From: an uncultured Verrucomicrobia subdivision 3 bacterium
Lineage (GTDB): Bacteria; Verrucomicrobiota; Verrucomicrobiia; Limisphaerales; UBA8199
Reading direction: 5' to 3'
NCBI GenBank assembly: GCA_903913865.1
Contig: CAIWMU010000244.1
Coordinates: 1 to 55,802, forward strand
Length of the DNA stretch: 55,802 bases
The notes below the pieces were generated by a model. It was not told where the DNA came from, did not search any database, and worked only from the letters and a program-made list of their open reading frames with translations. A program made the position numbers and the translations under genes. Shown piece by piece: positions 8,336-18,574 of this stretch (positions within the stretch are counted from its first letter, which is position 1; each line of letters opens with the position of its first letter).

Positions 8336-9373
8336 ATGTCGAATTCCCCCAAGGTCAGCCTGCTGATCCCCACCTACAACAACGGACATACCGTTGGCGA
8401 GTCCATTGAGTCCTGCCTCAAGCAGACCTACAAGGATCTGGAGATCCTCATTTACGACGAGGCCAGCAAGGACGACACCCGCGAGGTGATCAACGCCTAT
8501 GCCGCGAAGGATCCGCGCGTGCGCGTCATGACCAGCGACACCAATTCCGGCCCGCTCATGGCCTGGCGCAAGCTGCTGCATGAGGCCCGGGGCAAATACT
8601 GCACCTTCGTCTGGTCGGATGACCTGATACTTCCCAAGTTTGTTGAGCGCCTTGCCGGGGTGCTGGATGCCAATCCCAAGGATCTTCTGGCGGGTTGCAA
8701 CGCCTACCGCTACTACATCCCTTCGGATCCGAAGGCGCATATCGCCCCCGCCGATCTGGACAATCCGGACCCCACCTGGAAGTGGCTCAACGAGCCGTAT
8801 GAAACAGCCCGCATCCGGGGGGATGTCTATGCGTTGGGCATTTTTGCGAAGATTTATCCCGTCACCCAGATGTGCAACCTGTTCGTGACACAGGCCGCGC
8901 GGGATGTGTTTGACCATTATATCAGCTTTGAGAACCCCTACGGGTTTGACTATTCAAGGCTGGCCTATGGCAACGATGTCGCCTTTCTCAGTGAGATGGG
9001 GATGCGCTCAGGGGAACTGGTGCAGGTGGGGGAACCCCTCGTTGTGGCCCGTTCCACCCCGAACAGCCTCACGGAGAGGCTCATCCACACCAACCGCTGG
9101 CAATACTGGCTCCAATATACCTACGCCTTTTATGAGGGCTGGTCCAAGTGCCGCACACTTTCGCCCCGGGTCCCGGCACTGGTGAGTGCTGCCGAGGATC
9201 GTGTGCATTTCTGCAACCTGTTCTACTCCGTGACCAACCGGAAATGGCCCCATTTTGCGAATCCGTTCAAGGCCCTTCGCGCCGTCTGGTTCATCCTGCG
9301 GGAGGATCGGCACATCCGGAAGGACGCCTCGGCTGGAACGTTGGAGCAGTGGCTGAAGCGCCGGGTCGCTTGA
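8336..9373 (+). CDS. Family 2 glycosyltransferase
   Basis: The 345-residue protein has a GT2 (GT-A fold) N-terminal domain. VSLLIPTYNNGHTVGESIES opens the nucleotide-sugar site, IYDEASKDDT is the first acidic motif, and FVWSDDLILP holds the metal-binding acidic pair (a DxD-like WSDD). The C-terminal 150 residues are rich in aromatic residues and have no transmembrane segment, so the enzyme is likely cytosolic or peripheral. The acceptor and donor cannot be read from sequence. The gene converges on gmd, which makes a GDP-sugar precursor, so a role in a surface glycan is reasonable but inferred. Confidence 0.85.
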   Translation: MSNSPKVSLLIPTYNNGHTVGESIESCLKQTYKDLEILIYDEASKDDTREVINAYAAKDPRVRVMTSDTNSGPLMAWRKLLHEARGKYCTFVWSDDLILPKFVERLAGVLDANPKDLLAGCNAYRYYIPSDPKAHIAPADLDNPDPTWKWLNEPYETARIRGDVYALGIFAKIYPVTQMCNLFVTQAARDVFDHYISFENPYGFDYSRLAYGNDVAFLSEMGMRSGELVQVGEPLVVARSTPNSLTERLIHTNRWQYWLQYTYAFYEGWSKCRTLSPRVPALVSAAEDRVHFCNLFYSVTNRKWPHFANPFKALRAVWFILREDRHIRKDASAGTLEQWLKRRVA

Positions 9374-9442
9374 GTGTGCAGGAAGCACGGGCGATGGGCA
9401 GGGAGATAAAGCCCCCTCGCCCTCTAAAGTGAACCTCGAAAG

Positions 9443-9470
9443 CCAGACTCCTTCCCGGATTGGAGTCTGG
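9443..9470. terminator. Hairpin between convergent GT2 and gmd genes
   Basis: CCAGACTCC (9443-9451) and GGAGTCTGG (9462-9470) form a perfect 9-bp stem with a 10-base loop. It lies between two converging genes, 70 bases after the glycosyltransferase stop and 15 bases before the gmd stop. There is only a weak T-rich tail, so it may act as a bidirectional or Rho-assisted stop. Confidence 0.6.
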
Positions 9471-9484
9471 TTCAGGGATTTCGA

Positions 9485-10498
9485 TCAGGTGTTTACCTTG
9501 ATGCGGCCCTCCTGATGGTCTTTCAGGAGCTTGATGTCCGCATCCACCATGATTCGCACGAGATCGGAGAACTTCGTCTTCGGTTCCCAGCCCAGCTGGC
9601 GCTTTGCCTTTGAGGCGTCTCCAAGCAGGAGGTCCACCTCGGTGGGGCGCAGGTAACGGGGATCCAGTTCCACGTGCTTTTCCCAATCCAGATTCACGTA
9701 ACTGAAGGCCTCCTGGAGGAACTCCCGCACTGAGTGGGTCTCGCCGGTTGCCACAACATAGTCATCCCCCTTTGGCTGCTGGAGCATAAGCCACATGGCT
9801 TCCACATATTCCTTGGCATAACCCCAGTCCCGCTTTGCATCCAGGTTGCCCAGGTAGAGCTTGTCCTGCAGACCGGCCAGGATCTGCGCCACAGCGCAGG
9901 TGATCTTGCGCGTCACGAAATTCTCACCGCGCCGGGGTGATTCATGGTTGAACAGGATCCCGTTGGTCGCGTGCAGATTGTAGCTCTCGCGATAGTTCAC
10001 CGTGATCCAGAACCCATAGACCTTGGATGCCGCATAGGGGCTTCTCGGGTAGAAGGGAGTCTCCTCGTTTTGGGGGACGGCCTGCACCTTTCCATACATC
10101 TCACTGGAGGAGGCCTGGTAAAAGCGGGGCTTGATTCCCGATTCGCGGATCGCTTCCAGCAACCGGGTCGTTCCCGTGGCGTTTGTGTCCGTCGTGTATT
10201 CCGGGTTGTCGAAACTCACCCGCACATGGCTCTGGGCTCCCAAATTGTAGATCTCCTCAGGTCCCAGTTTGTCCAGAAGGCGCACCAGGGAACTGCCCTC
10301 AGTCAGATCACCGTAGTGCAGAAACAGCCGGGTTCCCTCAATCTGCGGGTCCGAATAGATGGCGTCCAGACGACCGCGGTTGAAGGTGCTCGTCCTGCGA
10401 ACGATTCCGTGCACCTCATACCCCTTGGACAGGAGCAGTTCGGCCAGATATGACCCGTCCTGTCCTGTAATCCCAGTGATCAATGCTTTCTTAGGCAT
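9485..10498 (-). CDS. gmd: GDP-mannose 4,6-dehydratase
   Basis: The enzyme converts GDP-mannose to GDP-4-keto-6-deoxymannose, the precursor of GDP-fucose, GDP-rhamnose and related sugars for surface glycans. This is an extended short-chain dehydrogenase of 337 residues. The NADP-binding motif is [16 protein letters not shown] at 8-23. YRG-type Gmd blocks [12 protein letters not shown] and [11 protein letters not shown] follow, and the catalytic YAASK lies after [27 protein letters not shown] is a further Gmd signature. No fucose synthase gene is adjacent, so the end sugar is open. Confidence 0.95.
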   Translation of the reverse strand: MPKKALITGITGQDGSYLAELLLSKGYEVHGIVRRTSTFNRGRLDAIYSDPQIEGTRLFLHYGDLTEGSSLVRLLDKLGPEEIYNLGAQSHVRVSFDNPEYTTDTNATGTTRLLEAIRESGIKPRFYQASSSEMYGKVQAVPQNEETPFYPRSPYAASKVYGFWITVNYRESYNLHATNGILFNHESPRRGENFVTRKITCAVAQILAGLQDKLYLGNLDAKRDWGYAKEYVEAMWLMLQQPKGDDYVVATGETHSVREFLQEAFSYVNLDWEKHVELDPRYLRPTEVDLLLGDASKAKRQLGWEPKTKFSDLVRIMVDADIKLLKDHQEGRIKVNT

Positions 10499-10917
10499 AA
10501 TGTCACTTCATTATCTTCCGGACACCCCGTCCTGACAAGAGCAAACCGGTTTTGAACGACTGTGGCACCCCCGGGGGATGCTCCGAAGCCATCCTATGAA
10601 CCGGGCAGGAGGGGGGCATTCGGTAGTTCGGCGGGTTTATGGGGGCGCAGTCAAATTTCTTCATGGCCCGGCACTTTTCCCGCTCAAGGTTTTCCAGAAA
10701 TGGCCGTAGAAGAGAGTGGAAATTAAAGAGCTATAGGGAAATCCATACCATGGTCGCAAGATCCGTTCATCAGTGCCGGACGGAGGCGGTTTGGAGGATC
10801 CTGTCTATGGTGTCACGATGCCCGGATTGCGGGGGATGCCCATCCTTGGTCACCCCGGAACTGCCTGCTCGGCCAGAACCGACATCGACACATTATTGAG
10901 CAATTGAAATCAAAACT
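10499..10917. other. Intergenic stretch between divergent gmd and chemotaxis receptor
   Basis: About 420 bases lie between the two divergent starts. One short plus-strand frame (10639-10899) shows an uneven, Arg-, Ser- and Pro-rich composition and no family features. I found no convincing promoter or hairpin. It probably carries the control regions of both genes. Confidence 0.45.
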
Positions 10918-12921
10918 ATGACTATCGGCAAAAAAATAGCCCTCGGCTTCGCTTCATTGATATTGATCAGCACCCTGCTTGGGGGGCTGGCGGTTTACAA
11001 CATGAGGGCGGTGCAAAGCCAGTCCCAGAAGCTTGCCACGGAATACATACCGGAGGCGCGGATCGCCGGGGATCTGGGGAATGCCCTGTCCGGGGTCCAA
11101 CTTGGTGTGCGCAGTTATGGTCTTACCGCCGATCCGGTGCACCTGGATGCAACCCGGAAGAATTTTGCCGAAATGCACAAGCAGCAGCAGGCGGCCCAGA
11201 AACTCGCCGATGAGCACCCCGACCTGGTCAAATTGCGCCAGCATCTGGCCGATCTCGATCCCGCCTTGAAAAGCTACGAGGCCCTGATCGACCAGACAGA
11301 GACCAAAAGCAAGGAGGTTCTGGCCGATCGTGAAAAGCTGAACAGTTCAGCGGTAAACTTCGTCACGAGCATCGACAAGCTGATCGACTCCCAGGTGGGC
11401 AAGATGGAGAAGGAGATCAAGGAGAGCCTGGAGGCTGGAAAACTGCAGCAGCGCCTCCACAAGGTTGTGCTGTTGAACGAAATCCGCGGAGAGGGGAACG
11501 GCGTGAGAGTCATCGTTTTCAAGTCCCTGACCTCCCGGGATCCGAAGATGATCGAGGAGGGTTTGACCAACTTTGAAGTGATTGACAAAAAGTTCACCGA
11601 AATGAAGGGGATGCTGGCGTCTGCGGAGGACATAGCCGAGTTGGAGTTGGTCAAGACCGCCGCGAACAGCTACCGCGACACCATGAAGGAGTTGATGCGC
11701 GACAGCAACAACATGCTGGAGCTTGGCAAAAAGCGGGTGGAGGCGGCGACACAGGTGGAAAACATTGCCAACGAGACGGTTCTCGCGGGCATGACACGCA
11801 CAGTCGAAGCCGCCAACAGCTCCAACCAGAAGCTGGTGACATCCTCCTGGACCATGATCTCAGGACTCATCGGGGCACTGGTGTTGGGAATGTTCATGGC
11901 GGTTGTGATCATCAGGGGCATCACATCGGTCCTGAACCGCATTTCAGAGAGCCTGAGCGCCGGGGCTGAACAGACGGCCGGGGCGGCATCCCAGGTCTCA
12001 TCCGCGAGCCAATCCCTGGCTGAAGGTGCCAGCGAGCAGGCAGCGTCGCTTGAGGAGACCAGTTCGTCGCTGGAAGAGATGTCCAGCATGACCCAGCGCA
12101 ACGCCGAAACGGCGGCCAAGGTCAAGGAACTGGGCGGCGAGGCCCGCAGGGCGGGGGACATCGGGGTGCAGGACATGTCGGCCCTGGTGAATGCCATGGA
12201 TGCCATCAAGACATCGAGCGCTGACATTGCCAAGATCATCAAGACCATCGATGAGATCGCATTCCAGACCAATATTCTGGCGCTGAACGCCGCAGTGGAG
12301 GCTGCCCGTGCCGGAGAGGCCGGTGCAGGGTTTGCCGTGGTTGCAGACGAGGTGCGGAACCTTGCGCAGCGGTGCGCGCAGGCCGCCAAGGAGACGGCGG
12401 GCAAGATTGAGGACGCCGTGCAGAAGAGTTCCAGGGGTGCCGAAATCAGTGCAAAGGTGGCCAGCAGTCTCGAGGAGATTGTCGGCAAGGCGCGGCAGGT
12501 GGATGAGATGGCCACCCAGATGGCCGCCGCCTCGCAGGAGCAAAGCCAGGGAATCTCCCAGGTGAACACCGCCGTCACGGAGATGGACAAGGTGACGCAG
12601 AGCAACGCCGCCAACGCCGAGGAAAGCGCGGCTGCAGCGGAGGAACTGACTGCACAGGCGGAATCGTTGAGGGAATCGGTCTTCGAATTGAAGCGCCTCG
12701 TGGAGGGCGATGGGGGGCAGACACGGGGAATGGGGAGAACGACCGCCGCCTCTACTACGATAAGGAACAGCCCGGTCGCCAAGCCGAAGAAGCACCTTAC
12801 CCTCCACAATGGCCATGACGACGCACTCAGCCGGGTGATGCCCAGCCGCCCCGCTCCGGCAGGCCGGGATTCTGGTCGCGGTGTCAATGTCCCTGCTGAA
12901 AGTTCCTTCCGGGATATGTGA
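10918..12921 (+). CDS. Methyl-accepting chemotaxis protein
   Basis: A 667-residue receptor. One transmembrane helix at about 8-28 ([20 protein letters not shown]) and a second at about 309-334 frame a helical periplasmic sensor of some 280 residues. The sensor has long amphipathic helices, consistent with a four-helix-bundle or HBM-type sensor. The cytoplasmic part is the standard signalling coiled coil with the highly conserved hairpin tip [21 protein letters not shown] see no obvious separate HAMP module between TM2 and the coiled coil. The last 60 residues are a basic linker with no CheR-docking pentapeptide that I recognise. The ligand is unknown. No other chemotaxis gene is in the window. 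Confidence 0.93.
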   Translation: MTIGKKIALGFASLILISTLLGGLAVYNMRAVQSQSQKLATEYIPEARIAGDLGNALSGVQLGVRSYGLTADPVHLDATRKNFAEMHKQQQAAQKLADEHPDLVKLRQHLADLDPALKSYEALIDQTETKSKEVLADREKLNSSAVNFVTSIDKLIDSQVGKMEKEIKESLEAGKLQQRLHKVVLLNEIRGEGNGVRVIVFKSLTSRDPKMIEEGLTNFEVIDKKFTEMKGMLASAEDIAELELVKTAANSYRDTMKELMRDSNNMLELGKKRVEAATQVENIANETVLAGMTRTVEAANSSNQKLVTSSWTMISGLIGALVLGMFMAVVIIRGITSVLNRISESLSAGAEQTAGAASQVSSASQSLAEGASEQAASLEETSSSLEEMSSMTQRNAETAAKVKELGGEARRAGDIGVQDMSALVNAMDAIKTSSADIAKIIKTIDEIAFQTNILALNAAVEAARAGEAGAGFAVVADEVRNLAQRCAQAAKETAGKIEDAVQKSSRGAEISAKVASSLEEIVGKARQVDEMATQMAAASQEQSQGISQVNTAVTEMDKVTQSNAANAEESAAAAEELTAQAESLRESVFELKRLVEGDGGQTRGMGRTTAASTTIRNSPVAKPKKHLTLHNGHDDALSRVMPSRPAPAGRDSGRGVNVPAESSFRDM

Positions 12922-13272
12922 TTTTCAACCAGGGGATGCTCGAGCGTTTGAATGGGGCGGGGCATCCCAACCGGCCAGGCCAATTTCCAGCAGTTCGGCC
13001 TGGGAGCAGCCCGGTCTGATTCGCACATCGATTCCCGATGGGCGGCGGACCGGGTGTTCATTTCCGGCAGGGACCGGGGATGGATCCATGCGGACTCTTC
13101 CGGGGAGTGGCCACGGCAAGGATGCTCGAATCTTCCCGATGGTCTCATTGATAAGGTTTGACCGCTGCAAGGGGTGGGGAATAAACTTCAGGGAGTGAAA
13201 TTACAACCAGCCGGGCCTTCCTCAGACCTGTTGTTTCGAGGTGGACCGCGGCGGGTTGGCAACCTTGGAAAA
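12922..13272. other. Intergenic stretch, no supported gene
   Basis: About 350 bases follow the chemotaxis receptor. Frames on both strands are open because of the GC-rich composition but carry no family features or ribosome sites. The right part must contain the promoter of the cysteine-rich lipoprotein gene. Confidence 0.4.
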
Positions 13273-13710
13273 ATGAATATGACAAGAACAATTGCCTATG
13301 TCGTGGCACTTCTTTGTGCCGTCCTTGCAGTTTCCTGCGCCACCCGGCAATCGGCTGGGAAGAGCGGCGGTGGTGATGTGCTCTACGTCTGCGGTTGCGG
13401 GGATGCCTGCAAGTGCCAGACCATTTTACTGCACGGGGGCAAGTGCGGTTGCGGCCACGACCTGGTGCCGGGCCACTTGAAAAAGGTCGAGGGGGATGTT
13501 GCTTTCCTTTGCATGTGCGCCACCGGGTGCAAGTGCGGGGTCAATGCAACCGATCCGACCCGCTGTGGCTGCGGAAATCCGATCCGCAAGGTCTCATTGA
13601 AAGGGACGGGCGTTTACTTCTGCAACTGCCAGGGATCTTGTGTGTGCAAAAGGGTGTCGGACAAGCCCGGCCAATGCCACTGCGGCATGCCGCTGAAAAA
13701 GGTGGATTAA
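13273..13710 (+). CDS. Cysteine-rich lipoprotein with three metal-binding-like repeats
   Basis: The 145-residue product from ATG 13273 starts with a lipoprotein signal (hydrophobic AYVVALLCAVLAVSC; lipobox AVSC, Cys 21 or close to it). The mature part holds three tandem repeats of about 32 residues of the form C-x-C-x3-C-x-C, about 10-14 residues, C-x-C-G-x-x(I/L), followed by a KV/KK end. That gives 18 cysteines in an even pattern (YVCGCGDACKCQ, FLCMCATGCKCG, YFCNCQGSCVCK). The spacing suggests thiolate metal binding or a disulfide-rich fold, but neither can be decided here. The GTG upstream at 13174 would bury the signal peptide and is rejected. It is anchored on the periplasmic face or outer membrane. 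Confidence 0.75.
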   Translation: MNMTRTIAYVVALLCAVLAVSCATRQSAGKSGGGDVLYVCGCGDACKCQTILLHGGKCGCGHDLVPGHLKKVEGDVAFLCMCATGCKCGVNATDPTRCGCGNPIRKVSLKGTGVYFCNCQGSCVCKRVSDKPGQCHCGMPLKKVD

Positions 13711-13790
13711 GCGGTCGGTGCGGGCGGTTGCCCCGACTCCCCCACAGCAGCCGAATACCACCTCCAACAGGGGGGTGAACGGACAAAAAA

Positions 13791-14507
13791 TCAATATCCC
13801 CAGGTCTCGTGGCGGACGGGTAGGCGGTTGAGAATGGAACGGTGGAACTGCCATTTGGGCAGGAATTGATCCATCAACGTGAGGAACCGGGCGTTGTGCG
13901 ATGGTTCGAGCAGGTGAACCAGTTCGTGAATCACAATGTATTCGAGGCACTCGCGGGGCTTCCGGGCGAGGTCCGTGTTCAAGCGGATGGTTCGGGCCGT
14001 GGGATTGCAGCTTCCCCATTTGGTTTTCATGCGCTGCACAAAAACCTTTTCCACCTTCACTCCCATGAGCGGCTCCCATTTGGCAATCAGGGGTGGCAGG
14101 GCCGCTCTCAACTGCTCCCGGTACCAGGAGTCCAGCAGTTCCTGCCGCTTCGCCTGATTCCAACCGGGACGGACTCGGAGGACCATGCGGCGGTGTGCCA
14201 GATCAACCGAGGCAGGGGCTTCGGTTTCGACGATCTGCAACAGATACCGCACGCCCCACACGTAGTGGCTCTCGCGGTTCAGGTACTCACGGGGCATTTC
14301 GCGCTCCTGCTCCAACAGTTTGCTTTGCTGTTGCCGGATCCAGCCCAGTTTGGAGATGGCAAAGGCGCGAATGCTGTCGAGGCTCAGGTGGGCTGGAGCT
14401 GAAATGGTCACCCGCCCAGTGGGCGGATGCACGCTCAGGTGGACGTTTCTGATCTGCTTGCGGACAACATCCACGACGAGGTCCCCGAGTTGAACCTGCG
14501 AGTGCAT
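13791..14507 (-). CDS. YgjP/SprT-like zinc metallopeptidase, last gene of the restriction operon
   Basis: The 238-residue protein belongs to the YgjP-like (DUF45, M48-type) metallopeptidases. The zinc motif is HELVH at 194-198, with a third ligand candidate H204 in EPSHNARF. The family-typical KTKWGSCN is at 161-168, and RIRLNTDL-like (here TIRLNTDL) lies between them. Its ATG shares one base with the hsdR stop (TGATG), so it is coupled to the restriction subunit. Family knowledge: these small peptidases are often found at the end of type I restriction operons. A role in processing or turnover of the restriction complex is inference. Confidence 0.85.
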   Translation of the reverse strand: MHSQVQLGDLVVDVVRKQIRNVHLSVHPPTGRVTISAPAHLSLDSIRAFAISKLGWIRQQQSKLLEQEREMPREYLNRESHYVWGVRYLLQIVETEAPASVDLAHRRMVLRVRPGWNQAKRQELLDSWYREQLRAALPPLIAKWEPLMGVKVEKVFVQRMKTKWGSCNPTARTIRLNTDLARKPRECLEYIVIHELVHLLEPSHNARFLTLMDQFLPKWQFHRSILNRLPVRHETWGY

Positions 14508-17500
14508 CAGTATTCGGACTGCGCCTTGATGATGAGAAAAATACGCTCCACTTCGGCTGGATTGTTGTCCAGCAGCGGCAGGAGGGCTTGCTTGATAATG
14601 TTCTCCTTGGCCTGATTGCCCCGGAAGGCGTTATGACGCACCCGGAGCACCGTCTCGTCGATTTGTAACGCCAGCTTCAGCGCCCTCGCAGCGGCCTCGC
14701 TCCCATACATGCCGGGAGATTCCTGCGCCTCTTCATCGCCGGGGGGTGTGCGGGTGGTCATCAGGTTGTTATAGAGGGCTCGTTTGCCCGGTGTGTTGAG
14801 GGCGGCCGGGGTGCCATCCGCCGTGCCGGCGTGGACGGTTTTGGCAAGATCGGCGATGCGTTTCAGAAAATCCTCGTAGCTGATCCGCGATGCCTTCAGA
14901 TCGGCGAGAATCTCGGTCAGAAGCGAGGACATTCTGCCGTAGAGGGCGGGATCGTTCAGGCGCTCCTTGATGATGCGGCTTCGGACATTGTTCGCGATCG
15001 TCTCCGCGACCGCCCGCTGGTCCGTTTTGACTCCCTCCGGGAGGCTGTTGATGGCGGCGGTGATGCCGCTTTTCACCAGCAGATCGAGCAGCCCCATTTC
15101 GCCAAAATCGGAAATCCTCCTCGGCTCGGCGGCCTCGATGTAGGTGTCGATGAGGTGGCGCATGTCCGCCTCGTATGCCTTTAGATCAATGGTTTCGCCC
15201 GCCGCCTGGCGGATCGAGTCCCGCACTTTGAGGTAGTCGTTGACATTGAGCTTGATTTTCTCCACCTGATCCCCGGTGTATCCAGCCTGGGGCAGGTCAT
15301 CGGCGATGTTGGCAAAGGCGCGCACCAGCGCAGCGGTGGATGTGTAGAGGGCCACGCGCTGCGGTTCGTGTTCCTTGAGATCTTCAGGCAGCTCGGAGTT
15401 GCCGCAAAAATAGTGGATGTGTGCCAGCATGTCCCTTGGAGGTTGCACAGGGTCGCACAGCAGGGCGAGGGCTTCCAGGGCCTGATCCAGCCTCTCCCTG
15501 CCTTTCTTCAGGCGATCCTGCATCAGCACCTCCGCACTGCCGCCGCCGTCGCTTTCGTCGAGTTCGGACGTATAGACGGCGATGGCGCCCTGCACTTTCT
15601 TGAAAAGGTCCTTGTAGTCCACGATGTAGCCGAACGGCTTGTCGTCTCCGTCGAGCCGGTTCGTGCGGCAGATGGCCTGGAACAGGCCGTGGTCCTGCAT
15701 GGACTTGTCGATGTAGAGATAGGTGCAGTGCGGGGAGTCGAACCCGGTGAGCAGCTTGTCCACCACGATCAGCAGCCGCATGTTCGCAGGCTCGTTCTTG
15801 AACAGCTCCTTGACGTGATCCTCGTAGGTCTCCGTCTTTGTCTTGCCGGGCTTCGCGTCCACATCCTTGAGCAGGGCGGTGTAGGTGTTGTAGAGAAACT
15901 GCTTTTCCGTCTCCGTATTCGCCCCCGTTTCCTCCATTGTTACATCCTGGGCCTGCGGATTGTAGGAGGTCACCACCGCACATTTGCCCCTGAAGGCGGT
16001 CGCCGCCTGCTGGAACAGGCCGAAGTATTTGCACGCCTCGTAAATGCTGGAGGCCACCAGCAGGGCGTTGCCGCGCTCGCTGCTCAGCCGGGGCTTCACG
16101 CTGAAATCGAAAACGATGTCGTTCACAACGCGATCCATGCGGGAGCGGGAGCTGAGGACCTTCTGCATCGTCCCCCACTGGTCGCGCAGCGCCGCCTTCT
16201 GCCAGTCGTTCAAGGCCCGGGTCTTGGCCTCAAACCAGGCATCGATCCGGTCCTGCGAGCCGAGACTCTGCTCGATGTCCCGCGCTTCATAGACGAGGTC
16301 CAGAACCACACCATCCTCCACCCCCTCGTTGAACTTGTAGGTGTGGATGTAGCCGCCGAAGACTTCGTGGCTGGTCTGTTTGTCCTGCTTGAGCAGGGGG
16401 GTGCCGGTGAAGCCGATGAACACAGCCCCCGGCAGCATCGCCTTCATTGTCCTGTGCAGCCTGCCGCTTTGCGTGCGGTGGCATTCATCCACAAAGACGA
16501 ACAACTCCCCCACGGCCGGGGCGGGCAGCTTCTTCAATTCAGCGATGAAGGCGTCGAAATCATCCACATCCTTCCTGCCGAACTTGTGGACCAGCGAGCA
16601 GATCAGGCGGGGTCTGGCCTGGCCGAGTTGCGCCATCAAATCGCGGCCGCTGCTGGTGCGGTGGATGGCCTCGCCACTGTCGGCGAACACGCGCTCAATC
16701 TGCTTGTCCAGTTCATCGCGGTCGGTGAGGACCAGCACCCGGGCCCGGGCCACGTTCTCCAGAATCCACTTCGCCAGCAGCACCATCACGATGCTCTTGC
16801 CGCTCCCCTGTGTGTGCCAGATGATGCCCCCCAGAAAGGCGAGGATGCGCCGCTGCGCCGCCTTCACGCCGAAATACTGGTGCACCCGGGGCAGCTTCTT
16901 GATGCCTCCATCGAACACCACGAAATCGTGGATCAGCTCCATGAGCCGGTCCTTGCGGCACATCTTCAGGAGATACTTGTCGAGCTTGAAGCGGGTGTTG
17001 TCCGCCTCATCCTCCTTCCACTTGAGAAAATACTTCTCCCCGGTCTTGATCGAGCCGTAGCGCAGGCCCTCGGAATCGTTCCCGGCAAACAGGATCTGCA
17101 CCGTCGTAAAAAACCATTCGTTAAACTCCTTTTGCTGGTTGGAGAGCAACTGGCGGATGCCATCCCCGATGGAGACATGGCTGTTCTTCAACTCCAGCAC
17201 CGCCACCGCGATGCCGTTGAGGTAAAGGACGAGGTCGGGGCGGCGCTCCAAGCCCCCGCGCAGCGTCACTTCCTCGGCAATCGCGAAATCGTTTTTCTCC
17301 GGATCGGCCCAGTCGATCACCTTCACCGTTTCCGTGACCTGGCCCGCCCCGGTTTTCACGGGCACGCCGTAGCGCAACAGGGAATAAACCGCCTTGTTGT
17401 TTTCGTAGAGGCTGCGGTTGGGGTTCTTGGACTCCGTGCCAAGCAGGTGGATGGCGCGGCTGATCTGTCCCAGCCCGTAGCCCGCGTTCAGCAGGAAACC

Positions 17501-17635
17501 GGTGAGCAGCGATTCGATGATGTTGCTGTTCTCCTGGTCGCTCCGGTCCCCAAGGGTGCGGTAGCCCAGCTCATCCCGGAACAGGGCGATGACCCGGCTC
17601 TGCGTGGCGCGCTCTGGTTGGCCGATGGTGCTCAT
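14507..17635 (-). CDS. hsdR: Type I restriction enzyme subunit R
   Basis: The 1042-residue motor and nuclease subunit translocates DNA and cuts unmodified DNA together with HsdM and HsdS. The N-terminal nuclease carries RRPDLVLYLNG (D134) and VLELKN (E148, K150), the D...ExK catalytic set. The SF2 helicase core has Walker A HTQGSGKS near 274-281, LTDRDELDKQI, DECHRTQSGRL at 383-393 and GFTGTPLL. A later helicase motif is VVDKLLTGFDSP. The helical C-terminal region binds the methylase core. All motifs are intact, so the enzyme appears functional. It starts about 100 bases downstream of the DUF3800 gene stop. The long frame on the opposite strand is a shadow. Confidence 0.96.
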   Translation of the reverse strand: MSTIGQPERATQSRVIALFRDELGYRTLGDRSDQENSNIIESLLTGFLLNAGYGLGQISRAIHLLGTESKNPNRSLYENNKAVYSLLRYGVPVKTGAGQVTETVKVIDWADPEKNDFAIAEEVTLRGGLERRPDLVLYLNGIAVAVLELKNSHVSIGDGIRQLLSNQQKEFNEWFFTTVQILFAGNDSEGLRYGSIKTGEKYFLKWKEDEADNTRFKLDKYLLKMCRKDRLMELIHDFVVFDGGIKKLPRVHQYFGVKAAQRRILAFLGGIIWHTQGSGKSIVMVLLAKWILENVARARVLVLTDRDELDKQIERVFADSGEAIHRTSSGRDLMAQLGQARPRLICSLVHKFGRKDVDDFDAFIAELKKLPAPAVGELFVFVDECHRTQSGRLHRTMKAMLPGAVFIGFTGTPLLKQDKQTSHEVFGGYIHTYKFNEGVEDGVVLDLVYEARDIEQSLGSQDRIDAWFEAKTRALNDWQKAALRDQWGTMQKVLSSRSRMDRVVNDIVFDFSVKPRLSSERGNALLVASSIYEACKYFGLFQQAATAFRGKCAVVTSYNPQAQDVTMEETGANTETEKQFLYNTYTALLKDVDAKPGKTKTETYEDHVKELFKNEPANMRLLIVVDKLLTGFDSPHCTYLYIDKSMQDHGLFQAICRTNRLDGDDKPFGYIVDYKDLFKKVQGAIAVYTSELDESDGGGSAEVLMQDRLKKGRERLDQALEALALLCDPVQPPRDMLAHIHYFCGNSELPEDLKEHEPQRVALYTSTAALVRAFANIADDLPQAGYTGDQVEKIKLNVNDYLKVRDSIRQAAGETIDLKAYEADMRHLIDTYIEAAEPRRISDFGEMGLLDLLVKSGITAAINSLPEGVKTDQRAVAETIANNVRSRIIKERLNDPALYGRMSSLLTEILADLKASRISYEDFLKRIADLAKTVHAGTADGTPAALNTPGKRALYNNLMTTRTPPGDEEAQESPGMYGSEAAARALKLALQIDETVLRVRHNAFRGNQAKENIIKQALLPLLDNNPAEVERIFLIIKAQSEY

Positions 17636-17734
17636 GTGATGGTTGACTTTTGCCGCGGGTCTGTCAGAGTTTTCTCATCGGTGGACAAAACTCGGCTTCA
17701 TGCCGTGTGTTTCGGGTCTCTTGGCCAGTGAAAC

Positions 17735-18574
17735 CTATATCCATCGGTTTTTTATTTTCTCTGGATCGGGTGGCTGGCCTTTTCTCGTCAAAAACGTTCC
17801 ATACTCCGCGCCGCTGCGGTCGTCCACATCGTGAATCAACGAAACCTTCGACCAAAGGGCGTTCAGGAATCGTGCTTCATGCTTTTCGTAACAGCGTTGC
17901 AACGCCCACAGACAATAATCCGCCACCTGGATGCATGGCTGCTCCCACGGATACGCGGGCACGATTTCCAGCGTGGAAGCTGAGGTCAAATCGTGCTCCT
18001 TCAAAAATGTCTGGCGGGTTTCCAGCAGTTGTTTCGCCAGCGCCTCCGTGCGGTCGGATTTGCCACGCCGGGCGAAAACCACCCGGTAATGATCCTCCTT
18101 GTGCAACCGCTGCTTGAACAGCATCCGCACCGTCAGGTCGTAAAGCTCATTTGGGTGGTAGCGGTAGGTGGAATCCATCCGGTTGCGACGTTTCACATAA
18201 TCCCGCACCGCGCGCATGTCCTTGATGACTGCGTAGAACCTGAAGTCCAGGTTTGTCAGCAACTCAAACACCTTGCTGCGGATTTCCGCGTGGTCGTCCT
18301 TCGCGTGAAACGCGCGGGCGGTCTTTTGAGCTTCGGGCTTCAGCGAAAAAATTGTCGCGTAAAGCGGATGCTTTTGCAGCCACTCCCGCAGTCCCGCCAG
18401 TTGCCGCGCCACCTCCGCTTCCGCCGCGCAACGCACCATGCCCAGCATGAAAAACTGCTGGGCGCCTGCATCCTGCAAGCGATCACGGCCCATCGGCCCG
18501 AACAGCACGCCGTCCCCGGCTTCATCCACATGGTAGGTGACAGCGGCAGGCGGGGATTGGCGGAAGTCGTTCAT
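17735..18574 (-). CDS. DUF3800-domain protein in the type I restriction operon
   Basis: The 279-residue protein shows the DUF3800 pattern: an early acidic DEAGD at 17-21 after a beta strand, and a late conserved QVADYCLWALQR helix. Other acidic positions (MGRDRLQD, HAKDDHAEIR) lie between. Family knowledge: DUF3800 proteins have unknown function and a suspected RNase H-like fold. They often sit near defence genes. Its ATG overlaps the hsdS stop by four bases (ATGA), and hsdR follows after about 100 bases. I infer an accessory role in this restriction system, not a separate housekeeping gene. Confidence 0.8.
   Translation of the reverse strand: MNDFRQSPPAAVTYHVDEAGDGVLFGPMGRDRLQDAGAQQFFMLGMVRCAAEAEVARQLAGLREWLQKHPLYATIFSLKPEAQKTARAFHAKDDHAEIRSKVFELLTNLDFRFYAVIKDMRAVRDYVKRRNRMDSTYRYHPNELYDLTVRMLFKQRLHKEDHYRVVFARRGKSDRTEALAKQLLETRQTFLKEHDLTSASTLEIVPAYPWEQPCIQVADYCLWALQRCYEKHEARFLNALWSKVSLIHDVDDRSGAEYGTFLTRKGQPPDPEKIKNRWI

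Noticed and set aside
10639-10899. An 86-codon frame upstream of the chemotaxis receptor.
   Set aside because: It is Arg- and Ser-rich without a domain, and lies in the expected promoter region.
11670-13148. A 492-codon Ser- and Ala-rich frame opposite the chemotaxis receptor.
   Set aside because: It is antisense to the conserved signalling coiled coil and has no features of its own.
15368-17731. A 787-codon open frame on the plus strand opposite hsdR.
   Set aside because: It lies fully antisense to a motif-complete hsdR, is rich in His, Gln, Leu and Val as expected from codon-bias shadows in GC-rich DNA, and has no domain.
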